This document shows, piece by piece, positions 1-8,302 of a stretch of DNA of 64,000 nt (position 1 is the first letter of the stretch; every line of letters starts with the position of its first letter). The stretch covers positions 310,001-374,000 of the forward strand of contig NZ_JBBIAB010000001.1 of NCBI RefSeq assembly GCF_039634785.1, in the 5' to 3' direction. The translations under genes were made by a program, and so were the position numbers. The stretch comes from Tistrella mobilis. GTDB taxonomy: Bacteria; Pseudomonadota; Alphaproteobacteria; Tistrellales; Tistrellaceae. Below the pieces are notes generated by a model, which did not search any database, was not told where the DNA came from, and saw nothing but the letters and a program-made list of their open reading frames with translations.

Positions 1-401
1 TGGACGTAATAATCCGGCGCGCAGGTGAAGATCTCCCGGTTCCAGTCATAGGACAGGCCCATCGACTTCAGCTGGCCACGCATGGCCGCGATGTTGTCGT
101 AGGTCCATTTGCCCGGATGGATGCCGCGCTCGATGGCCGCATTCTCGGCCGGCATGCCGAAGGCGTCCCAGCCCATCGGATGCAGCACGTTATACCCCTT
201 GGCGCGGCGGTAGCGTGCCGTCACGTCCCCCAGCGTATAGACGCGGACATGGCCGATATGGATGCGGCCGGAGGGGTAGGGGAACATCTCGAGCACATAG
301 TATTTCGGCTTCGACGACGCTTCATCGGTCGTGAAGGTGCCGTTCTCGTCCCACACCTGCTGCCACTTGGGCTCGATCGCCTTGGGGTTGTAGCGGGCCA
401 T
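1..401 (-). CDS. leuS: Leucyl-tRNA synthetase, N-terminal part (cut by window edge)
   Basis: Leucyl-tRNA synthetase charges tRNA-Leu in the cytoplasm. The reverse-strand reading from the ATG at 401-399 gives [17 protein letters not shown] and then the class I signature segment [13 protein letters not shown] at residues 39-51, whose HIGH box binds ATP. The segment [17 protein letters not shown] that follows is typical of the LeuRS catalytic fold. Only about 133 residues are present; the rest of the roughly 850-residue family length lies left of the window. It follows a DUF3576 lipoprotein gene on the same strand after a 131-bp spacer, the usual alphaproteobacterial order. Confidence 0.95.
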   Translation of the reverse strand, partial: MARYNPKAIEPKWQQVWDENGTFTTDEASSKPKYYVLEMFPYPSGRIHIGHVRVYTLGDVTARYRRAKGYNVLHPMGWDAFGMPAENAAIERGIHPGKWTYDNIAAMRGQLKSMGLSYDWNREIFTCAPDYYV

Positions 402-419
402 TTTTCCGGTACGAAGTGC

Positions 420-478
420 GGGTGACCGCAACCGGCACCGCCCCCTTGTCGAAAGGGGCATGCCGCTGCCGGTCACCC
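420..478. repeat. Nested inverted repeat between DUF3576 gene and leuS
   Basis: Outer arms GGGTGACCG (420-428) and CGGTCACCC (470-478) are exact reverse complements. Between them is a second hairpin with arms CCCCTT and AAGGGG. It sits in the spacer just upstream of leuS on the reverse strand. It could be a leader structure or a processing site; there is no T-run to mark it as an intrinsic terminator. Confidence 0.45.
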
Positions 479-532
479 GGTTGGAGAGGATGGCGGCGGG
501 GGCCTCCCTGCCGCCAGGCTTGGGAGGCGCCG

Positions 533-1081
533 TCAGCTCGCCGAGCTTGAAACGCGCAGCTGGCGGGCGCGGGTGAGGATGGCGTCCTCGATGCGCGTTG
601 CGACCGCGGGCTCGACGGGCTGGTCGACCCAGGTGCCGGTCTCGTCGCGGCGCTGCTTGAAGGCGGCCACGCGGATGCCGTCGGCACGGAGCTGGCGGTC
701 GAGGATATAGACGGTGAGCTTCATCCGCTCACCCGGCGTCTCGGGGGCGCTGTACCAGTCGGTGATCAGCACGCCGCCGAAGGGGTCGGCGGAGGCCAGC
801 GGCATGAAGCTGATGGTGTCGAGCGAGGCCCGCCACAGGAAGCTGTTCACGCCGATCGGCGAGGCGCCGCCGGTGCCGTCGCGGCTCTTGTCATTGTCGA
901 AGATGTTGAGACCGCCGTCGCCGAAGATGGTCTGGCGCTGGGTCTCGTAGGTGCCGCCGGTTCCGCCGGGGATCGAGCGCGGATAGCTGGCTTCGGTCTC
1001 CACGCCGCTGCAGCCCGCGAGCAGCGCGAGCGCGCCTGCGAGCGTCGCGTACCGCAACAGATCCTTGCCCGTGACTGCCAT
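533..1081 (-). CDS. DUF3576 domain-containing lipoprotein
   Basis: A 182-residue exported protein. Residues 1-24 form a lipoprotein signal with a lipobox LLAGC and the acylated cysteine at Cys24. The mature part contains [21 protein letters not shown] and GGVLITDWY, the conserved core of the DUF3576 family, which is nearly restricted to Alphaproteobacteria and usually sits just upstream of leuS, as here. Its molecular role is not established; an outer-membrane or periplasmic envelope function is an inference from the signal. The ATG at 1081 is the natural start because it gives a complete signal peptide. Confidence 0.88.
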   Translation of the reverse strand: MAVTGKDLLRYATLAGALALLAGCSGVETEASYPRSIPGGTGGTYETQRQTIFGDGGLNIFDNDKSRDGTGGASPIGVNSFLWRASLDTISFMPLASADPFGGVLITDWYSAPETPGERMKLTVYILDRQLRADGIRVAAFKQRRDETGTWVDQPVEPAVATRIEDAILTRARQLRVSSSAS

Positions 1082-1257
1082 GGCCGTTCCAAACCTCTCT
1101 GGCTAGTGTCCGACGTGGTCCCGCCGGCGTTGTCTCTGGTCCCGACAGGGCGTCGCCGAAATCTGTCCGAGAGAGGCATTTGCACTCCGTCGGATGCTTC
1201 GGTCGGCTGAACTATATGGCAAGCCGCTTCCTGCCTCAACCGAAGCCGATAGCAGGT

Positions 1258-1288
1258 CGTCCGCGGGCCCCCGGGGCCCCCGCGGACG
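1258..1288. repeat. GC-rich hairpin in the DUF3576/porin divergent region
   Basis: Arms CGTCCGCGGG (1258-1267) and CCCGCGGACG (1279-1288) are exact reverse complements around an 11-nt C/G-rich centre. It lies in the 535-bp region between two divergent genes, upstream of both, and has no T-run. The rest of 1082-1616 holds only the CRP-like site at 1342 and no convincing gene. Confidence 0.45.
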
Positions 1289-1341
1289 GGGGAGGGGGCA
1301 CATGACCCCCCTGTGTCATCCCTGTTGCAATCCTGCTACAT

Positions 1342-1357
1342 TGTGACGGAAATCACT
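1342..1357. promoter_or_regulatory. CRP/FNR-like site upstream of porin 1
   Basis: TGTGA-CGGAAA-TCACT fits the CRP half-site pattern TGTGA-N6-TCACA with one mismatch. It lies 275 bp before the porin 1 start. Similar sites recur twice upstream of porin 3, which makes chance less likely. Which CRP/FNR-family protein would bind is not known. Confidence 0.45.
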
Positions 1358-1616
1358 GACCGGCCCTGTTGCGCTGCGTTGACGGCGCGTGCGCTGCGGA
1401 AGAACATGAACTTGCCGCATGGGCGAATTCCCCGCACGCCCGGCGTCCGGATGGCGGCCAAGACCGCCGACCGCGAAGAGCTTCCGGCCAGCATCAGGCC
1501 AATCACGACCAGGCCGGAACCCGAAGCGGGCCGGCCGACCAGACTTGTATCCCGGACGTCCCGGCACCCGGCCGGACCGAAAATTTCTGAACGTTCTCAC
1601 CAGGGGACCCGACCCG

Positions 1617-2696
1617 ATGAAGAAGATCCTGCTCGGCAGCACCGCCATCGTCGCCGCTGCCGCCGCTTTCGCCGCTCCCGCTTCGGCGGCCGAGAAGATC
1701 AAGCTCGGCCTCGGCGGCTATTATCAGAGCGTCTTCGTGCTGATCGACGAGGATGTGGCGAACACCCGCACCGACAGCATGAAGCAGGAAGGCGAGATCC
1801 ACTTCCTGGGTGAGACCACGCTCGACAACGGCGTGACCGTCGGCGTGAACGTGCAGCTCGAGGGCTACACCACCGGCGACCAGATCGACGAGCACTTCGT
1901 CTATTTCGAGGGCGGCTTCGGTCGCGTGCAGCTGGGTGCCGCCGACTCGGCCGCCTATCTGATGCACTATTCGGCCCCGACCGCCATTGCCGGCCATGGC
2001 GTCGACAGCCCGAACTTCTTCCATGCCTCGCAGCCCGGCACCAATGTGCTGGCGTCGAACTACACCTTCCTGAACACCACCGGCGACGCCAACAAGCTGA
2101 CCTACTTCACCCCGCGCTTCTCGGGCTTCCAGCTGGGCCTGTCGTACACGCCGAGCCTCGCGGCCGGGACGGGCGGCTCGTCGAACTCCTATGGCAACCT
2201 GCCGGACAACACCCCGGGCCAGCAGGAGAAGATCGTCGAGATCGGCGCCAACTACGTGAACAGCTTCGGCGGTATCGACGTCGCCTTCGCGGTGGGCTAC
2301 CTGACCGGTCAGCAGGAAGTCGATGCGGTTGGCTTTGACGATCAGGAAGCCTTCACCGTGGGTGCGCAGCTGGGCTATGCCGGCTTCACCTTCGGCGGTG
2401 GCTACCAGAAGAACAATATGGGCCTGCAGCTCGAAGACGACATGGAGCAGTGGAATGTGGGCCTGACCTACGGCTTCGGCCCCTACACCGTCGGCACCGG
2501 CTATGGCTATGGCAGCCAGACCAGCGCGGCCGGTATCGAGGACGAGCTGTCGACCTTCGAGATCGGCGGCACCTACGAGATGGGCCCGGGCGTCAGCCTG
2601 ATGGCCGGCTACTTCCACTACGACTTCGATTCGGACCTGCCGGCGAACCGGAACACCTCGGACGCCTTCATGGTCGGTACCTCGCTCGAGTTCTGA
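1617..2696 (+). CDS. Outer-membrane porin, paralogue 1
   Basis: A 359-residue general porin predicted to form a 16-strand beta-barrel trimer in the outer membrane. The start at 1617 is chosen because it gives a clean signal peptide (MKKILLGSTA..., cleavage after PASA near residue 24) and follows an AGGGGA ribosome site. The mature N-terminus AEKIKLGLGGYYQS and the C-terminal Phe (LEF) are Gram-negative porin hallmarks (porin_4-type). It is the first of three head-to-tail paralogues with strong identity to one another; the longer upstream reading frame has no support. A perfect hairpin follows the stop. Confidence 0.9.
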   Translation: MKKILLGSTAIVAAAAAFAAPASAAEKIKLGLGGYYQSVFVLIDEDVANTRTDSMKQEGEIHFLGETTLDNGVTVGVNVQLEGYTTGDQIDEHFVYFEGGFGRVQLGAADSAAYLMHYSAPTAIAGHGVDSPNFFHASQPGTNVLASNYTFLNTTGDANKLTYFTPRFSGFQLGLSYTPSLAAGTGGSSNSYGNLPDNTPGQQEKIVEIGANYVNSFGGIDVAFAVGYLTGQQEVDAVGFDDQEAFTVGAQLGYAGFTFGGGYQKNNMGLQLEDDMEQWNVGLTYGFGPYTVGTGYGYGSQTSAAGIEDELSTFEIGGTYEMGPGVSLMAGYFHYDFDSDLPANRNTSDAFMVGTSLEF

Positions 2697-2706
2697 TCGG
2701 GCAGTC

Positions 2707-2735
2707 GTGGACGCCGCGGTTTCCGCGGCGTCCAC
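2707..2735 (+). terminator. Hairpin after porin 1
   Basis: A perfect 13-bp stem (2707-2719 with 2723-2735) around a TTT loop begins 11 bp after the stop of porin 1. No T-run follows, so it may be a Rho-dependent terminator element or an mRNA-stabilising 3' structure. The rest of the 329-bp porin 1 to porin 2 gap shows nothing I can name apart from the porin 2 ribosome site. Confidence 0.6.
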
Positions 2736-3025
2736 CGCCTCACATAACCGTCTGACGGCCGATCCGGCCCTGCCCGGAGTTGTTGCTTCACAGCCACAGT
2801 GTGGCGGGAAGCGCGACGGCAGGGGTGCACCTCGCTTGACCACCGCATGCGCGGGATGGAACATGGCGACGCACAGCGCTTCGGATACGGCTTCGACGGC
2901 ACCCTATTTACGGGTCGTATCACCTGGCGCTCGATGCCGCGCCGGGCTTTTTGTGTTGGTCTGATGGCAGTTCGCCAGAGGGTCGGCCTCAAGCCTGGCT
3001 CCACCGGTTCTAGGGGAACTGACCG

Positions 3026-4120
3026 ATGAAGAAGATTCTGCTTGGCACGTCGGCCATCGTCGCCGCCGGCCTGCTCGCCGCGCCGGCGTCGGCCGCTGAG
3101 AAGATCAAGCTGGGCCTGGGTGGCTACTACCAGAGCGCCTTCGTCCTGATCGACGAGGACGTGGCGAACACCCGCACCGACAACATGAAGCAGGAAGGCG
3201 AGATCCACTTCCTGGGTGAGACCACGCTCGACAACGGCATCAAGGTTGGTGTCAACGTCCAGCTCGAGGCCTACACCACCTCGGATCAGGTCGACGAGCA
3301 CTATGTCTACTTCGAGGGTGGCTTCGGTCGCATCGTCCTCGGCGCCGAGAACTCGGCTCCGTACCTGATGCACTACTCGGCCCCGTCGGCCGTGGTGGGT
3401 CATGGCGTCGACAGCCCGAACTTCTTCCACGCCAGCCGTCCGGGCACCGCTGCTCTGGGGTCGAACGCGACCTTCCTGAACGCGACCAGCGACGCCAACA
3501 AGCTGACCTACTTCACCCCGCGCTTCTCGGGCTTCCAGCTCGGTCTGTCGTACACCCCGAGCCTCGCCGGTGGTCGCGGTGGTTCGTCGGGCGCCTACGG
3601 CAACCTCAGCGACAACGTCGTTGGTCGCCAGGAGCAGCTCGTCGAGGTTGGCCTGAACTACGTCAACACCTTCGGTGCCGTGAACTTCGCGGCGTCGGCC
3701 GGCTACACCGGCGGCTCGCTCGAAGCTGACGGTGCCGGCTTCGACGATCTCGAGGCCTGGAGCCTGGGTGCGAATGTCGGTTATGCCGGCTTCACCTTCG
3801 GTGGCGCCTACATGACCAGCAACCAGGGTCTCGAGCTGAACGACGACCTGGAGCAGTGGAACGTCGGCCTGACCTACGGCTTCGGCCCCTACAAGGTTGG
3901 TGTGGCCTACGCCTATGGCAGCCAGAGCAATGGCAGCGTCATTGCGGCGACCGCCAACGACAAGGACGAGCTGCAGATGCTCGAGGTCGGTGGTACCTAC
4001 GCCCTGGGCCCGGGGGTCAACCTGATGGCCGGCTATTACTACATCGACTTCGACTCGGATATCGCGGCCAACCGCAACGAGGCGAATGCGTTCATGATCG
4101 GTACCGCCCTGTCGTTCTGA
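3026..4120 (+). CDS. Outer-membrane porin, paralogue 2
   Basis: A 364-residue porin closely similar to its two neighbours. Signal peptide MKKILLGTSA... is cleaved after ASA near residue 23, followed by AEKIKLGLGGYYQSAF and ending in LSF, the terminal Phe recognised by the BAM machinery. The ATG follows a good TAGGGGA ribosome site. Compared with paralogue 1 it differs mainly in surface-loop stretches (for example around residues 150-160 and 300-320), as expected when duplicated porins diverge in pore selectivity. It has no CRP-like site upstream but a strong intrinsic terminator downstream, so it may be its own transcription unit. Confidence 0.92.
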   Translation: MKKILLGTSAIVAAGLLAAPASAAEKIKLGLGGYYQSAFVLIDEDVANTRTDNMKQEGEIHFLGETTLDNGIKVGVNVQLEAYTTSDQVDEHYVYFEGGFGRIVLGAENSAPYLMHYSAPSAVVGHGVDSPNFFHASRPGTAALGSNATFLNATSDANKLTYFTPRFSGFQLGLSYTPSLAGGRGGSSGAYGNLSDNVVGRQEQLVEVGLNYVNTFGAVNFAASAGYTGGSLEADGAGFDDLEAWSLGANVGYAGFTFGGAYMTSNQGLELNDDLEQWNVGLTYGFGPYKVGVAYAYGSQSNGSVIAATANDKDELQMLEVGGTYALGPGVNLMAGYYYIDFDSDIAANRNEANAFMIGTALSF

Positions 4121-4168
4121 TCGACCAGGCAAGCCGATCGGCTGGGTCACTGGCCGGACGTGAAAGAG

Positions 4169-4196
4169 GGGATGGGCTTCGGCCCATCCCTTTTTT
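4169..4196 (+). terminator. Rho-independent terminator after porin 2
   Basis: A 9-bp stem GGGATGGGC / GCCCATCCC closed by a TTCG tetraloop is followed by TTTTTT. It lies 48 bp after the stop of porin 2 and ends that transcript before porin 3. The rest of the 440-bp gap to porin 3 contains the two CRP-like sites listed below. Confidence 0.9.
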
Positions 4197-4419
4197 CTTG
4201 TCAGCATGTTCCTGCAGATATGGCCTGAGCTGGTTGCGCTGCACACCCGGGAAGGACCGCAGGATCCCGCGGAATCCGGCACGGAATGCCGCGCTGCAAC
4301 GGTATACCGTTCGCGCCTGCGCCATGTGGCATTGGTGACACAGTGCGCGTCAACCGACACAGCGGCGATCCCGGTTTCTTGACGGCCCTCGCCGGCCCGC
4401 GTTTATTTGGTGCGTCTCA

Positions 4420-4435
4420 TGTGACGATGATCACG
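4420..4435. promoter_or_regulatory. CRP/FNR-like site 1 upstream of porin 3
   Basis: TGTGA-CGATGA-TCACG, a TGTGA-N6-TCAC dyad, 125 bp before the porin 3 start. A second copy begins exactly 31 bp downstream, about three helical turns, so two dimers could bind on the same DNA face. Confidence 0.5.
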
Positions 4436-4450
4436 AAAACCCCGGGAGCG

Positions 4451-4466
4451 GGTGACGAAGATCACG
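4451..4466. promoter_or_regulatory. CRP/FNR-like site 2 upstream of porin 3
   Basis: GGTGA-CGAAGA-TCACG, a variant of the site at 4420 with the same N6 spacing. It ends 94 bp before the porin 3 ATG. The same dyad stands upstream of porin 1, but I could not find it before porin 2. Confidence 0.45.
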
Positions 4467-4559
4467 TCCGTCAAGCATCAGCCTTCGGGAGCACGGGCCC
4501 CGTCGGTGTATCGTTCGGGCAACAGACCCGGGCGACCTCGATCGAGAGTGAGGGAGAGC

Positions 4560-5669
4560 ATGAAGAAGATTCTCATCGGCACCACGGCGCTCGTCGCCGT
4601 CGGCCTCATCGCCGGCCAGGCTTCGGCGGCGGAGAAGATCAAGCTGGGTCTGGGCGGCTACTATCAGTCGTTCTTCAAGATCACCGACCAGGATCAGGTC
4701 AACGGCGTCGACTACCGCTCCGACGAGATGGTTCAGGAAGGCGAAATCCACTTCCTGGGTGAGACCGTCCTCGACAACGGCCTGAAGGTCGGTGTGCAGG
4801 TGCAGCTCGAGGGCTACACCACCGGCGACCAGATCGACGAGCACTATGTCTATTTCGACGGCTCGTGGGGCCGTGTGCTGCTGGGCGCCGAGAACTCGGC
4901 CCCGTACCTGATGCACTATGCCGCGCCGTCGGCGATCGCCGGCCACGGCGTGTCGTCGCCGAACTTCTTCAACTTCTCGACCGGCACCAACCTCGCCGGC
5001 CGCGTCGGTCAGGCCCCCAGCACCCTGATCAACAACACCTCGGACGCCAACAAGCTGACCTACTTCACCCCGCGCATGGCCGGCTTCCAGCTCGGTCTGT
5101 CGTACACCCCCAGCGTCGCTGGTGGCACGGGTGGTTCGTCGGGCTCGTACGGTAACCTGACCGACAACGTCCCGGGCCGTCAGGAGCAGATCGTCGAAGT
5201 CGGCGTCAACTACGTCAACAAGCTGGGCCCGGTCGATCTGGCCGTGTCGGGTGGCTACCTGAAGGGCAGCCTCGAGGCTGACGGCCTCGTCGGCGGCATC
5301 CAGGCCGATGACCTGCAGGTCTGGAGCCTGGGTCTGAATGTCGGCTTCTCGGGCTTCACCTTCGGCGGTTCGTATGTGAACGACAACCGCGGCCTCGAGG
5401 GCAACAACGACATCACCGGCTGGGACGTCGGCCTGGTCTACGCCTTCGGCCCGTACAAGGTCGGCGCCGCCTATGCCAACCATCAGCGTGAGTTCGATGG
5501 CGGCCGTGGCGACGACGAGATCAAGTTCTACGAGATCGGTGGCCAGTACGCCATGGGCCCGGGCATCAGCCTGAATGCCGGCGTGCAGTTCCTCGACGCC
5601 GACAGCGACTTCGCTTCGGGTCGTCAGGACGGCACCTCGTTCCTGATCGGTACCGCTCTCAGCTTCTGA
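4560..5669 (+). CDS. Outer-membrane porin, paralogue 3
   Basis: A 369-residue porin, third member of the tandem set. The start at 4560 follows GAGGGAGAG and gives the signal peptide MKKILIGTTALVAVGLIAGQ-ASA. The mature start AEKIKLGLGGYYQSFF and end ALSF match the other two. It has extra loop residues (for example VGGIQADD) and lacks some of the acidic loop of paralogues 1 and 2, so its pore is probably different. Two CRP-like sites upstream and a strong terminator downstream suggest separate regulation from paralogue 2. Confidence 0.92.
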   Translation: MKKILIGTTALVAVGLIAGQASAAEKIKLGLGGYYQSFFKITDQDQVNGVDYRSDEMVQEGEIHFLGETVLDNGLKVGVQVQLEGYTTGDQIDEHYVYFDGSWGRVLLGAENSAPYLMHYAAPSAIAGHGVSSPNFFNFSTGTNLAGRVGQAPSTLINNTSDANKLTYFTPRMAGFQLGLSYTPSVAGGTGGSSGSYGNLTDNVPGRQEQIVEVGVNYVNKLGPVDLAVSGGYLKGSLEADGLVGGIQADDLQVWSLGLNVGFSGFTFGGSYVNDNRGLEGNNDITGWDVGLVYAFGPYKVGAAYANHQREFDGGRGDDEIKFYEIGGQYAMGPGISLNAGVQFLDADSDFASGRQDGTSFLIGTALSF

Positions 5670-5709
5670 TCGGTGTCGCTCGGGCGGCCTTCGGGCCGGA
5701 TGAGACGGG

Positions 5710-5738
5710 AAGGGCGGGTCTTCGGACCCGCCCTTTTC
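5710..5738 (+). terminator. Rho-independent terminator after porin 3
   Basis: An 11-bp stem (arms AAGGGCGGGTC and GACCCGCCCTT) with a TTCG tetraloop is followed by a short T-run. It lies 40 bp after the stop of porin 3 and isolates the porin cluster from the sulfotransferase gene. Confidence 0.88.
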
Positions 5739-5860
5739 CGTGTGCATCCTGTGCTTCGGGCGCGGCTTTCTTTTGTCCGGCGCGGTTTTCGGCTATGGAT
5801 TGGGGCTCGATGCCCGGCCGGCACGGTCTAGCCGGCAGCCTTCAAGGGAGTCCCGCCGTC

Positions 5861-6757
5861 ATGGGTGCGATCATCTGGCTCGCTTCCTATCCGAAATCGG
5901 GCAATACCTGGACGCGGGCGTTCCTGCACAACCTGCTGCGTGACGCCAAGGCTCCGGTCCATCCCGATCGTTTCGCCGATTTCTGCCTGGGCGAGAGCAA
6001 GCCCGAATGGTATCTGCGCTATCTGGACAAGCCGCTGTCGCAGGCGACCGAGCAGGAGATCATGAAGATCCGCCCGCTGGTCCATCGCGACATGACACAG
6101 GCCTTCCCTGACAACGTCTTCGCCAAGACCCATAACATCCTGGCGGAGCGGGGCGGCTACCCGCTGATCAGCCTGAACCACACTGCCGGCGCCATCTATA
6201 TCGTGCGCAACCCGCTGGATGTGGTCTCGTCGGTGGCCGACCATTTCGGTCTCGATATCGACGGGGCGATCGGCATGATGGCGACCGAGGGTGCCGTCAC
6301 CGCCAATGACGACCGCAATGTCTTCGAGGTGCTCAGCACCTGGTCCCTGCATGTGAAGAGCTGGACCCAGGTGGCGAGCCCGGGCCTGCATGTCATGCGC
6401 TATGAAGACATGACCGACCGGCCGCTGCAGACCTTCCGCAAGCTGACCGATTTCCTGGGGCTGAAACCCCCGCGGGAACGGCTGGAACGGGCGATCCGCT
6501 TCTCCTCTTTCAAGATCCTGAAGCAGATGGAGGAACGCCATGGCTTCCGCGAGCGCTCGGTCAATTCCAAGGCCTTCTTCCGCTCCGGCGGTGCCGGCAA
6601 GTGGCGGGAACGGCTGACGCCCGATCAGATCCGCCGGATCATCGCCGATCATCACGAACAGATGGCGCGGTTCGGCTACATTCCCGCAGATTATGCCGAT
6701 GCGGTTCCCGGGGCGGCCCTGCCGCAGCCGGCGGGCGCCGGCGAGGGGCCCCGATGA
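5861..6757 (+). CDS. PAPS-dependent sulfotransferase family protein
   Basis: A 298-residue cytosolic sulfotransferase that would move a sulfuryl group from PAPS to an acceptor hydroxyl or amine. The 5'-phosphosulfate loop YPKSGNTW is at residues 10-17 and the 3'-phosphate motif IVRNPLDVVSS near residue 112, both intact. The start at 5861 follows AAGGGAG and places the PAPS loop at the usual N-terminal position. Its stop overlaps the start of the next gene (ATGA), so the two are translationally coupled and probably act on one substrate. The acceptor is unknown; Gram-negative homologues modify lipids, polysaccharides or small metabolites. Confidence 0.88.
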   Translation: MGAIIWLASYPKSGNTWTRAFLHNLLRDAKAPVHPDRFADFCLGESKPEWYLRYLDKPLSQATEQEIMKIRPLVHRDMTQAFPDNVFAKTHNILAERGGYPLISLNHTAGAIYIVRNPLDVVSSVADHFGLDIDGAIGMMATEGAVTANDDRNVFEVLSTWSLHVKSWTQVASPGLHVMRYEDMTDRPLQTFRKLTDFLGLKPPRERLERAIRFSSFKILKQMEERHGFRERSVNSKAFFRSGGAGKWRERLTPDQIRRIIADHHEQMARFGYIPADYADAVPGAALPQPAGAGEGPR

Positions 6758-7620
6758 GCGAGCAGCGCGCCAGGCGTTTCGCATTGTCCACCGCGCTCGG
6801 CTTCGGCAAGCGCGGCTATTTCATCCCCTACCGCTATGCCGAACAGGTAGAGGCGGTGAAGCCCAAGGGGCCGCATCCGGCGGCCGAGGCGCTGTTTCAG
6901 GCCATGGAGCCGGTGTTCGGCGCGGTGCTGGATGCCGCGGCCGATTATCGCGACGATCTGGCCCGGCTGGCCGGGGCCCGGCCGCCGGCGCCGCGCTGGT
7001 CGCAGGACTGGTTCCCGCGGCTGGATGCGCTGGCCGCCTATACCATGGTGCGTGCGGCCCGGCCGCGGCGGATCATCGAGATCGGGTCCGGTCATTCCAC
7101 CCGCTTCATCGCCCAGGCGCTGAAGGATGACGGTCATGGCGCCGAGATGACCGCCATTGACCCCGAGCCCCGGGCCGCGATCGACGAGCTGGGCATCCGG
7201 CTGATCCGCAAGCCGATGCAGAGCGTGCCGCTGAAGGAATTCGCGGCGCTGGAAGCCGGCGACATGCTGGTCGTCGACAGCAGCCATATCCTGATGCCGG
7301 GCAGCGATGTCGACGTGGTGCTGAACCGCATCCTGCCGATGCTGCCCAGGGGCGTGCTGGTCCATTTCCACGATATTTTCCTGCCCGACGGCTACCCGCA
7401 GAGCTGGGCCTGGCGCGGTTATAACGAGCAGCCGGCCGTGGCCGCTTTGCTGTTCACCGGCGGCTACAAGCCGCTCTTCGCCAGCCGCTATGTCGCAACC
7501 CGGATGACCGGGCGGGTGCAGAACGGCATTGCCGGCGGGCTGCCGCTGCTGGAAGGCGCCTATGAATCCAGCCTCTGGCTGGAAAAGCTGGTCGATGCGG
7601 CGGTCGCGCCGCCGGACTAG
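6754..7620 (+). CDS. Class I SAM-dependent methyltransferase
   Basis: A 288-residue protein with a Rossmann methyltransferase core of the Methyltransf_24 type. Motif I IIEIGSGHST is at about residues 106-115, the acidic end of strand 2 is in MTAIDPEPR, and LVVDSSH marks motif IV. The following VHFHDIFLPDGYP is typical of this subgroup. It starts inside the stop of the sulfotransferase gene, so the pair forms an operon. The methylated substrate is not evident. Its TAG stop shares the CTAG tetranucleotide with the TAG of the convergent gene on the other strand. Confidence 0.85.
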   Translation: MSEQRARRFALSTALGFGKRGYFIPYRYAEQVEAVKPKGPHPAAEALFQAMEPVFGAVLDAAADYRDDLARLAGARPPAPRWSQDWFPRLDALAAYTMVRAARPRRIIEIGSGHSTRFIAQALKDDGHGAEMTAIDPEPRAAIDELGIRLIRKPMQSVPLKEFAALEAGDMLVVDSSHILMPGSDVDVVLNRILPMLPRGVLVHFHDIFLPDGYPQSWAWRGYNEQPAVAALLFTGGYKPLFASRYVATRMTGRVQNGIAGGLPLLEGAYESSLWLEKLVDAAVAPPD

Positions 7621-8225
7621 TCTGCCCGTCCGAAAGCGTCGATGGCGGCAAAGCCCGCAAGGTTGCGGCAGGGATGCAACTGCCGCATCCGGCTTTGATC
7701 CATGCCGCCCAGTGCCACCACCGGCCGGTCGGTCTGCCGGGCCAGAGCCCGGAAGCGGAGCGGCCCCAGCACCCGGGCCCCCGGATGGCTGCGGGTGGGC
7801 AGCACGGGGGAGATCAGCAGCAGGTCTGCGCCCCGCCGCCTGGCCCGGACAAGATCCCGGCGGTCATGGACGGCGGCGCTGGCCGGCAATGGGCGCGGCA
7901 GGTGGCGGATCTCGGGCCGGCGCAGCCGGTGGCCGGGCAGGTGCTGCCCGTCGGCGTCCAGTGCAAGGGCCAGGCGACGATCGCCCGCAACCAGCAGCCC
8001 GATGCCCCGCGCCCGGGTCAGCCGTCGCCACAGCCGGCCGAGGAGCGGCCGGTCGGGGGCGTCGTAGTCGCGGAAGATCACCAGATCGCCGCGCCTAAGG
8101 CCGGTCAGCAGCGCCGGGCGGGGTGGGCCCTGCCGGCCCCGGTCGGTGATCAGCACCGCGATCCCGCATGGGGCCCGGCGCTGAGAGTTGAGATGCCCGC
8201 CGCCTCGGCTATGATGGCGCCCCAT
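7617..8225 (-). CDS. Thiamine phosphate synthase-like (ThiE/TenI family) protein
   Basis: A 202-residue TIM-barrel protein of the TMP-synthase/TenI family. The C-terminal half has SAAVHDRRDLVRARRRGADLL, then SPVLPTRSHPGARVLGPLRF and PVVALGGM, which correspond to the ThiE phosphate-binding end. The N-terminal half, where ThiE holds the pyrimidine and magnesium ligands, is much less conserved, so it may be a TenI-like or otherwise altered member. No other thiamine gene is nearby. The start is uncertain; the ATG at 8225 has no strong ribosome site. It is divergent from yggS and converges on the methyltransferase gene. Confidence 0.72.
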   Translation of the reverse strand: MGRHHSRGGGHLNSQRRAPCGIAVLITDRGRQGPPRPALLTGLRRGDLVIFRDYDAPDRPLLGRLWRRLTRARGIGLLVAGDRRLALALDADGQHLPGHRLRRPEIRHLPRPLPASAAVHDRRDLVRARRRGADLLLISPVLPTRSHPGARVLGPLRFRALARQTDRPVVALGGMDQSRMRQLHPCRNLAGFAAIDAFGRAD

Positions 8226-8302
8226 ATCGCATCTGCCCGATCCGAAGGGTGGAGGCGGGGTGCTGCCCCGCCGGTGATCCGTTCCGAGGGAGCCCGAGCC
8301 CC

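Noticed and set aside
1313-1813. A coding gene upstream of and overlapping porin 1.
   Set aside because: The product is Arg/Pro-rich without domains and overlaps the porin start in another frame; the region instead carries a CRP-like site and the porin leader.
1503-4360. Long open frames on the reverse strand opposite porins 1 and 2 (1503-2864, 2618-4360).
   Set aside because: They mirror the porin genes with low-complexity Val/Gly/Ala/Glu-rich products, no ribosome site and no motifs. The forward frames have signal peptides, ribosome sites and family sequence. Such antisense frames are a by-product of high-GC codon use.
7621-8302. A thiamine (TPP) riboswitch near the ThiE-like gene.
   Set aside because: No CTGAGA-type core with its partner helix is visible in the short divergent region upstream of the gene.
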